This document shows, piece after piece, positions 56,563 to 64,000 of a stretch of DNA of 64,000 nt; the stretch's first letter is position 1, and the number at the start of each line of letters is the position of its first letter. Both the position numbers and the translations under genes were made by a program. The notes beneath the pieces are model-generated. The model worked only from the letters and a program-made list of their open reading frames with translations, ran no database searches and was not told the origin of the DNA. This DNA is from Salipiger bermudensis (GTDB lineage Bacteria; Pseudomonadota; Alphaproteobacteria; Rhodobacterales; Rhodobacteraceae). The stretch covers positions 434,001 through 498,000 of the forward strand of contig NZ_JAHVIA010000002.1 of the NCBI RefSeq assembly GCF_019801965.1, written 5' to 3'.

Positions 56563-57918
56563 ATGAACACTCGAACACAACTCTCGCGGTTGGGTCTCTT
56601 CGACGCGAAGGTCCCCCGGTACACGAGCTACCCCACAGCACCGCATTTCTCGAATGCCGTCACACCGGGGCAATTTGCCTCCTGGATCGAATCCGTGCCG
56701 GAAAACGGGACGGTCTCGCTCTACCTGCATGTGCCGTTCTGCCGCAGGCTTTGCTGGTTCTGCGCCTGCCGGACACAGGGCACGGCCACGCTGGGTCCGG
56801 TGGAAACCTATGTCGAAACCCTCAAGTCCGAGCTCGAGATGCTCAAGCGGCATCTGCCGCGCGGGGTGAAGCTGTCGCGCCTGCACTGGGGCGGCGGCAC
56901 GCCGACGCTGCTCTCGCCCGATCTGATGCGGGCGCTGATCGACAAGGTGCGCGAGGTCGCGGATTTCGCCGACAATGCCGAGTTCTCGGTCGAGATCGAT
57001 CCCAACGAGCTCGATGGCGAGCGGCTCGATGTGCTCGCCGCCGGCGGCATGAATCGCGCCTCGATCGGGGTGCAGGATTTCGACGAGGAGATCCAGCAGA
57101 CCATCGGCCGGCCGCAGGGCTATGACGTCACCCGCAAGGCGGTCGAGATGATCCGCGAGCGCGGCGTGCACAGTCTCAACGCCGATATCCTCTACGGCCT
57201 GCCGCACCAGACCCGCTCGCGCATCACCGAGACAGTGCAGAAGCTGCTCTCCTTCGCGCCTGACCGGGTGGCGCTTTACGGCTACGCCCACGTGCCGTGG
57301 ATGGCCAAGCGCCAGCAGATGATCCCCTCCGAGGCTCTGCCCACCCCCACCGAGCGGCTCGACCTGTTCGAAACCGCCCGCCGGCTCTTCGTCTGGGACG
57401 GCTATGCCGAGATTGGCATCGACCATTTCGCGGCGCCCGATGACGGGCTGGCCATCGCCCAGAAGACCGGCCGGCTGCGGCGCAACTTCCAGGGCTATAC
57501 CGACGACACCTCCGAGGTGCTGATCGGGCTCGGGGCCTCGTCGATCTCGAAATTCCCGCAAGGTTACGCTCAGAATGCGCCCTCGACCGGGGTCTATACC
57601 GGGGCGATCCGCGACGGCCGTTTTGCCACCGCCAAGGGCCATGCCTTTGCCGGAGACGACATGCTGCGGGCGCGGATGATCGAGATGTTGATGTGCGATT
57701 TCCGCATCCGTTCCGCCGAGCTGATGCGCGACTACGGCATCAGCGAGAGCGCGCTCTCGGCGATGTATGCGCGGGTGAACACGGCCTTCGAAGGGCTGTT
57801 GCAGATCACCGAGGAAGGGCTTTTCGTGCCGGTCGAGGCGCGGCCGCTGACCCGGATGATCGCGCGCCATTTCGACGCCTACGACCTGTCGAAGGCAGGT
57901 CACAGCTCGGCAGTCTGA
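56563..57918 (+). CDS. hemN: Oxygen-independent coproporphyrinogen III oxidase
   Basis: A 451-aa radical-SAM enzyme that makes protoporphyrinogen IX without oxygen in haem synthesis. It has the N-terminal RYTSYPTAPHF, and the cluster motif CRRLCWFCAC (Cys 60, 64, 67 with Cys 69). SAM-site motif LHWGGGTPTLLSP follows. A TTG start 11 codons upstream is possible but falls in the FNR-box region, so ATG 56563 is preferred. Confidence 0.95.
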   Translation: MNTRTQLSRLGLFDAKVPRYTSYPTAPHFSNAVTPGQFASWIESVPENGTVSLYLHVPFCRRLCWFCACRTQGTATLGPVETYVETLKSELEMLKRHLPRGVKLSRLHWGGGTPTLLSPDLMRALIDKVREVADFADNAEFSVEIDPNELDGERLDVLAAGGMNRASIGVQDFDEEIQQTIGRPQGYDVTRKAVEMIRERGVHSLNADILYGLPHQTRSRITETVQKLLSFAPDRVALYGYAHVPWMAKRQQMIPSEALPTPTERLDLFETARRLFVWDGYAEIGIDHFAAPDDGLAIAQKTGRLRRNFQGYTDDTSEVLIGLGASSISKFPQGYAQNAPSTGVYTGAIRDGRFATAKGHAFAGDDMLRARMIEMLMCDFRIRSAELMRDYGISESALSAMYARVNTAFEGLLQITEEGLFVPVEARPLTRMIARHFDAYDLSKAGHSSAV

Positions 57919-57938
57919 GCGTCAGGACAGAAATTGGC

Positions 57939-57973
57939 AAACGCCCGGTGCCTCGAACAGGCGCCGGGCGTTT
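57939..57973. terminator. Bidirectional terminator between hemN and yejF
   Basis: A 14-bp stem with one G.U pair: AAACGCCCGG pairs with CCGGGCGTTT, plus four inner pairs, with a 7-base loop. It has A-rich and T-rich ends on both strands, so it should serve both convergent genes. Confidence 0.8.
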
Positions 57974-57979
57974 CCCGTG

Positions 57980-59568
<1,589 letters not shown>

Positions 59569-59572
<4 letters not shown>

Positions 59573-60789
59573 GAGAAGGTCTTCCTCGGGTCGAAGGCAT
59601 CGCGCACGCCTTCGAAGATGAAGACGAGCAGGGAGAGCATCAGCGCGAAGACGGTAAAGGCGGTGAAGCCCAGCCACGGCGCCTGTAGGTTCTGCTTGGC
59701 CTGCAGCGTCAGCTCGCCCAGCGAGGGCGCCGAGGAGGGCAGGCCGAAGCCGAGGAAGTCGAGGCTCGCCAGCGTGCTGATCGTGCCGGTGACGATGAAG
59801 GGCAGCATGGTGAGCGTCGCGACCATGGCGTTGGGCAGCATGTGGCGGAACATGATGGTGGCGTTCGACACGCCGAGCGCCTTGGCGGCGCGCACGTATT
59901 CGAGGTTGCGCGCGCGCAGGAATTCGGCCCGCACCACGCCCACCAGCGCCGTCCAGCCGAAAAGCACGGTGAGGATCACCAAGAGCCAGAAACTTCGGCC
60001 GAGAATGGCGAAGAGGATGATGATGACGTAGAGCGACGGCGTCGCCGACCAGATCTCGATCACGCGCTGGAAGATCAGGTCGAGCCAGCCGCCGAAATAG
60101 CCCTGCAGCGCGCCCGCCACGATGCCGATCAGCGAGGCGCTGACGGTGACGATCAGGGTGAAGAGGATCGACAGGCGGAAGCCATAGATCACCCGCGCCG
60201 CGACATCGCGCTTGGTGTCATCGGTGCCGAGCCAGTTCTGCGCGTTGGGGGGCAGGGGGGCGGCTCCGGGGCGGTCGACGGGGGTGTTGAAGCTGTAGGG
60301 GATCGGCGGCCAGATCATCCAGCCCTTGTCGAAATCACCCTCGAGCGTTTCGCCCGCATCCACCGCCTCGATCAGCCCCTCGGGGTCGTCGAAGCACTCC
60401 TCCAGCCCGCCGGTCTTGATCAGGCATTGCACCTCGGGATCGCGATAGACCGCCTCGGTGCGGAAATCTCCGCCGAAGGCCGTCTCCGGGTAGAAGGAGA
60501 AGATCGGCATGCGGTATTCGCCGCGGTAGTTCACCAGGATCGGTTTGTCGTTGGCGATGAACTCGGCAAACAGCGACAGGGTGAACAGGATGGTGAAGAT
60601 CACCAGCGACCAGAAGGCGCGGCCGTTCTTGCGGAAATTGCGCCAGCGGCGCTGGTTCAGTGGCGACAGGGCGAAGCGGCCGGGCTTGGGCTGCGGCGCG
60701 ACCGACATCCCGGGCTCGGGCTGCGGGCGGATGCCTCCTCCGGCCTCGCGGCCGTCATCGGTGCGCACGGGATCGGGCTCGTAGCTCAT
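59569..60789 (-). CDS. yejE: Peptide ABC transporter permease (YejE-like)
   Basis: A 406-aa permease with a long Pro-rich cytoplasmic N-terminus, then SPLNQRRWRNFRKNGRAFWS, the YejE hallmark. A periplasmic insert follows helix 1. The permease EAA loop is near EYVRAAKALGVSNATIMFRH. It lies 1 base from yejB. Confidence 0.93.
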
Positions 60790-60790
60790 C

Positions 60791-61876
60791 TCAGCCCTCC
60801 CGCTTCTCGAAATCGATGCGCGGATCGACCAGCACATACATCAGGTCCGACAGGATGCCGACCACGAGGCCGATCAGGCCGAAGATGAACAGCGTGCCGA
60901 AGATCACCGGGTAATCGCGCGCCACCGCCGCCTCGAAGCCGAGCCGGCCCAGCCCGTCGAGCGAGAAGATCGTCTCGATGATCAGCGAGCCTGAGAAGAA
61001 CACGCCGATGAACACCGCCGGGAAGCCCGCGATGACGATCAGCATGGCGTTGCGGAAGACGTGGCCATAGAGCACGCGGCGCTCGGTCAGGCCCTTGGCG
61101 CGGGCGGTCATGACGTAGTGTTTCTTGATCTCGTCGAGGAAACTGTTCTTGGTCAGCAGGGTCAGCGTGGCGAAGGCGGCGATGGTCGAGGCGATCACCG
61201 GCAGCGCGATGTGCCAGAAGTAGTCGGCGATCTTCGCGGGCCAGCTCAGCATCTCCCAGTTGTCGGAGGTCAGCCCCCGAAGCGGGAAGATCTGCCAGTA
61301 GGAGCCGCCGGCAAAGAGCACCAGCAGCAGGATGGCGAAGAGGAAGCCCGGGATTGCATAGGCGACGATGATGACGCCCGAGGTCCAAGTGTCGAAGCTG
61401 CTGCCGTCCTGCACCGCCTTCTTGATGCCGAGCGGGATCGAGATCGCATAGGCGATCAGCGTCGACCACAGTCCCAGCGAGATCGACACCGGCATCTTCT
61501 CGAGCACCAGGTCGATGACGCTGATCGAGCGGAAATAGCTCTCGCCGAAATCGAGCCGCATGTAGTTCCACAGCATGTTGAGGAAGCGCTCGACGGGCGG
61601 CTTGTCGAAGCCGAACTCGCGCTCGAGCTCCTCGATGAAATCGGGCGGCAGGCCTCGGGCGCCGGCGTATTCGTCGCTCCCGCCGCCGCTGCCGGAGGCG
61701 ACCTCGCCGCCGCCGCCGGCAAAGCCCTCGAACACGTCGCCCTGGCCCTGGACCTGGGCGATGATCTGTTCGATCGGCCCGCCGGGCACGAATTGCACCA
61801 GCGTGAAGTTGATGATCATGATGCCCAGCAGCGTGGGGATGATCAGCAGCAGTCGTCTTAGGATATAGGCGCCCAT
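60791..61876 (-). CDS. yejB: Peptide ABC transporter permease (YejB-like)
   Basis: A 361-aa permease with about six helices; starts [20 protein letters not shown], with the family motif [16 protein letters not shown]. The EAA loop is [21 protein letters not shown] Gly/Ser-rich insert near residues 50-70 ([16 protein letters not shown]) is probably a flexible periplasmic loop. Confidence 0.93.
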   Translation of the reverse strand: MGAYILRRLLLIIPTLLGIMIINFTLVQFVPGGPIEQIIAQVQGQGDVFEGFAGGGGEVASGSGGGSDEYAGARGLPPDFIEELEREFGFDKPPVERFLNMLWNYMRLDFGESYFRSISVIDLVLEKMPVSISLGLWSTLIAYAISIPLGIKKAVQDGSSFDTWTSGVIIVAYAIPGFLFAILLLVLFAGGSYWQIFPLRGLTSDNWEMLSWPAKIADYFWHIALPVIASTIAAFATLTLLTKNSFLDEIKKHYVMTARAKGLTERRVLYGHVFRNAMLIVIAGFPAVFIGVFFSGSLIIETIFSLDGLGRLGFEAAVARDYPVIFGTLFIFGLIGLVVGILSDLMYVLVDPRIDFEKREG

Positions 61877-61883
61877 GGCCGGC

Positions 61884-63788
61884 TTACAGTGCTCCTGCGG
61901 CGCGCAGCTCGGCGGCCTTGTCTTCGTCCCACCACCACAGCGACATCACGCCGAGCCCGTAAGCGGGCGGGGTGTCGTCATAGGGGCGGCTATAGGCATC
62001 GAGATAGGCGATGTTGTGCACGCCCTTGTACCATTGCGGCACCCAGATATGCATCGCCCGCAGCACCCTGTCGAGCGCGTGCACCGCGGTGGTCAGCGCC
62101 TCGCGGCTCTCGGCATCGGCGATGGCGCGGATCAGCGTGTCGACGCCCTCGTTCTTCAGGCCTGCGATGTTGGACGAGCCCGGCACATCGGCGGTTTCCG
62201 AGCCGAAGACCGAGCGCAGCTCGTCGCCCGGGGTCTGGCTCATGGCGAAGCGCTGGGTGACGATGTCATACTCGAAGTTCTTCTCGCGCTCCTGCGCCTC
62301 GGCGGCATCGACGCGGTTGGCACGGGCCTCGATGCCGAGGCGTTTGAGGTTCTCGATATAGGGGTTGATGATGCGTTCGAAGGAGGGGCTATCGTTGAGC
62401 ACCTCGATGGTCAGGCGCTCGCCGTCGCGGTAGCGGAACCCGTCATCGCCAACCTCCCAGCCAGCCTCGTCGAGCAGCTTGCCGGCGCGGCGCAGGGTGC
62501 GGCGATCGGCCAGCTCGGTCGAGCTCGAGGTGGCGGGAGTAAAGACCTCCTCGGTGAACACGGTCTTGGGGATGAACTCGCGGATCGGCTCGAGCAGCTC
62601 TAGCTCGGCCTCCGACGGCATGCCGCTTGCCTGCAGGGTCTGCGAGTTTTCCCAGAAGCTGTCGGTGCGGTCGTAGAGGCCGTAGAACAGGCTCTCGTTC
62701 GACCATTCGAAATTGAACGCCATGCCGATGGCCTCGCGCAGGCGCGGATCCTGGAACTTGTCACGGCGCAGGTTGAACCAGAAACCCTGTGTGCCGGCGG
62801 GACGGCCATCGGGCAGGGTCTCGACCTCGATGGTGCCGGCATTGATGGCGGGGAAGTTGTAGCCGGTGGCCCAGATCCGCGACTGGTATTCCTCGCGATA
62901 GGTATAGGCGCCGCCCTTGAAGGCCTCGAAAGCGGTCGTGTAATCGGCGAAATACTCGACGCGCAGGATGTCGAAATTGTTCTGGCCGATATTCACCGGC
63001 AGATCCTTGGCCCAGTAATCATCGCGCCGCTTGTAGGCGACGGAGCGGCCGGGATCGACCGACAGCAGCTCGTATGCGCCCGAGCCCATCGGCGGCTCGA
63101 GGCTGCTCTCGGCGAAATCGCGATCCTCGTAATAGGCCTTGGAGAAGATCGGCAGGCCGCCGGCGGTCATCAGCAGCTCGCGCAGCGGGCCGTCGGGATC
63201 AAAGGTGAACTTGACGGTGTGGTCGTCGAGCGCCTCGGCCTTCTCGATGTCGTTGAACTGCACCCGGAAGCTCGGCAGCCCCTTCTCGACGAGGATGTTG
63301 AACGAGAACACGACGTCCTCGGCGGTGACCGGCGAGCCGTCGCGGAAGGTGGCCTCGGGGCGCATGTGGAAGATGATCCACTCGCGGCTTTCGGGGTATT
63401 CGACGCTCTCGGCGACAAGGCCATACATCGCGTCGGGCTCGTCGAGCGTCCCGGTCAGAAGGCTGTCGTAGAACGCCGTCGACATGGCGGCGGCGTTGCC
63501 CTTGAGGATGTAGGGGGTGAGGCTGTCGAAGGTGCCGAAGGCCCAGGTCGACATCTCGCCGCCCTTGGGGGCGTCGGGGTTCACGTAGTCGAAATGCGCG
63601 AAGCCCTCGGGATATTTCAGCTCGCCGAAGGAGGAGACTCCATGCGAGGTGATGATGGTCTCGCCATCCTGCGCGCCATCCTGTGCAAAGGCGGCCGGGG
63701 CCGAGATCGCGAGGCTGAGGGCGAAGAGCGCTGATCCGAGGGACAGGGCGGGTCGGGCGGTGGCGGCGCGCGTCATCGTTCGGATCAT
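61884..63788 (-). CDS. yejA: Peptide ABC transporter substrate-binding protein (YejA-like)
   Basis: A 634-aa periplasmic SBP_bac_5 protein with signal peptide ([20 protein letters not shown], cut near AFAQDG). Family start is [20 protein letters not shown], then [14 protein letters not shown], typical of YejA rather than OppA. ATG 63788 follows AGGGGAG; the frame is open 23 codons upstream. First gene of the yejABEF operon. Confidence 0.93.
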   Translation of the reverse strand: MIRTMTRAATARPALSLGSALFALSLAISAPAAFAQDGAQDGETIITSHGVSSFGELKYPEGFAHFDYVNPDAPKGGEMSTWAFGTFDSLTPYILKGNAAAMSTAFYDSLLTGTLDEPDAMYGLVAESVEYPESREWIIFHMRPEATFRDGSPVTAEDVVFSFNILVEKGLPSFRVQFNDIEKAEALDDHTVKFTFDPDGPLRELLMTAGGLPIFSKAYYEDRDFAESSLEPPMGSGAYELLSVDPGRSVAYKRRDDYWAKDLPVNIGQNNFDILRVEYFADYTTAFEAFKGGAYTYREEYQSRIWATGYNFPAINAGTIEVETLPDGRPAGTQGFWFNLRRDKFQDPRLREAIGMAFNFEWSNESLFYGLYDRTDSFWENSQTLQASGMPSEAELELLEPIREFIPKTVFTEEVFTPATSSSTELADRRTLRRAGKLLDEAGWEVGDDGFRYRDGERLTIEVLNDSPSFERIINPYIENLKRLGIEARANRVDAAEAQEREKNFEYDIVTQRFAMSQTPGDELRSVFGSETADVPGSSNIAGLKNEGVDTLIRAIADAESREALTTAVHALDRVLRAMHIWVPQWYKGVHNIAYLDAYSRPYDDTPPAYGLGVMSLWWWDEDKAAELRAAGAL

Positions 63789-64000
63789 CTGGGCTCCCCT
63801 TGCTGGCGGCTTCTTCCGTGCCGGTTGATCTAAGCTAAGGGTGCGCGGCGACCACATTCAAGCGGTGTTTGCTAGAGTCTGCGTGATCGGGGCGCGATTT
63901 CGCCTTGTCTTCGCGAAGCCGCGCGGCTGGGCGGCGGCGCAGCTGCGGGGGCGGATCCGGCGGAGGCGCCGCAAGCCCGGCAGGCGCAACGAAAAAGGCC
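63789..64000. other. Upstream region of yejA to window end
   Basis: Expected to hold the yejA promoter. An open frame on the plus strand is present to the edge but has an Arg-rich, non-protein-like composition. No gene can be supported here. Confidence 0.4.

Noticed and set aside
63850-64000. A possible gene start at the right edge
   Set aside because: The open frame is Arg-rich and has no ribosome site; the window ends before it could be judged.

Overview
The window is high-GC DNA with dense, often overlapping genes. Its content and order point to an alphaproteobacterium of the Rhodobacteraceae (Roseobacter/Rhodobacter group): TCA-cycle genes next to ethylmalonyl-CoA (EMC) pathway genes, an H-NS-like HvrA/Spb-type protein, a LuxR-type regulator, FnrL with cbb3 oxidase genes, and mreBCD-PBP2-RodA. 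This assignment is inferred from recognised protein families and gene order; no database search was run. I see no tRNA, rRNA, CRISPR array, prophage or insertion sequence.

Region 1 (1-16.8 kb) is central carbon metabolism. On the minus strand mdh, sucC, a small membrane protein, sucD, sucA and sucB (cut by the window edge) supply malate dehydrogenase, succinyl-CoA ligase and 2-oxoglutarate dehydrogenase. On the plus strand lies mcl2-nnrU-DUF1737-mch, which holds two EMC steps, then sdhCDA, three small lipoprotein genes and sdhB. Both the sucC and the sdhC upstream regions carry a pair of TGTGATCACA palindromes about two helical turns apart, plus a shared ATGTTAGCGC element. These look like common TCA-cycle operators.

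Region 2 (16.8-25 kb) holds a transglutaminase-like protein, two tiny proteins, a five-gene Liv-type ABC transporter followed by a DUF1989 (urea carboxylase-associated) protein, and an overlapping H-NS-like/deoD pair.

Region 3 (25-32 kb) has the divergent EMC pair ecm (ethylmalonyl-CoA mutase) and ccr (crotonyl-CoA carboxylase/reductase), a LuxR-type regulator preceded by a small overlapping ORF, a RecD-like helicase and a hotdog thioesterase.

Region 4 (32-39 kb) is the rod-shape operon mreB-mreC-mreD-mrdA-rodA, followed one base later by a GhrA-like hydroxyacid reductase.

Region 5 (38.8-45 kb) holds ytoQ, mscL, a CDF metal exporter, ald with a divergent Lrp regulator, and a GMC oxidoreductase behind a perfect 16-bp-arm inverted repeat. 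Several copies of a short dispersed repeat lie in the gaps here and near 32 kb.

Region 6 (45-58 kb) is the microaerobic module: ccoGHIS, a LysR regulator with a divergent 45-aa ORF, ccoNOQP, a tandem universal stress protein, fnrL and hemN. FNR boxes sit at the ccoG, ccoN, uspA and fnrL/hemN promoters.

Region 7 (58-64 kb) is a yejABEF-type peptide ABC transporter on the minus strand. I recognise no complete novel system. The best leads are the shared TCA operators, the lipoproteins inside the sdh operon, the unknown genes coupled to EMC enzymes, the GMC operator and the dispersed repeat.
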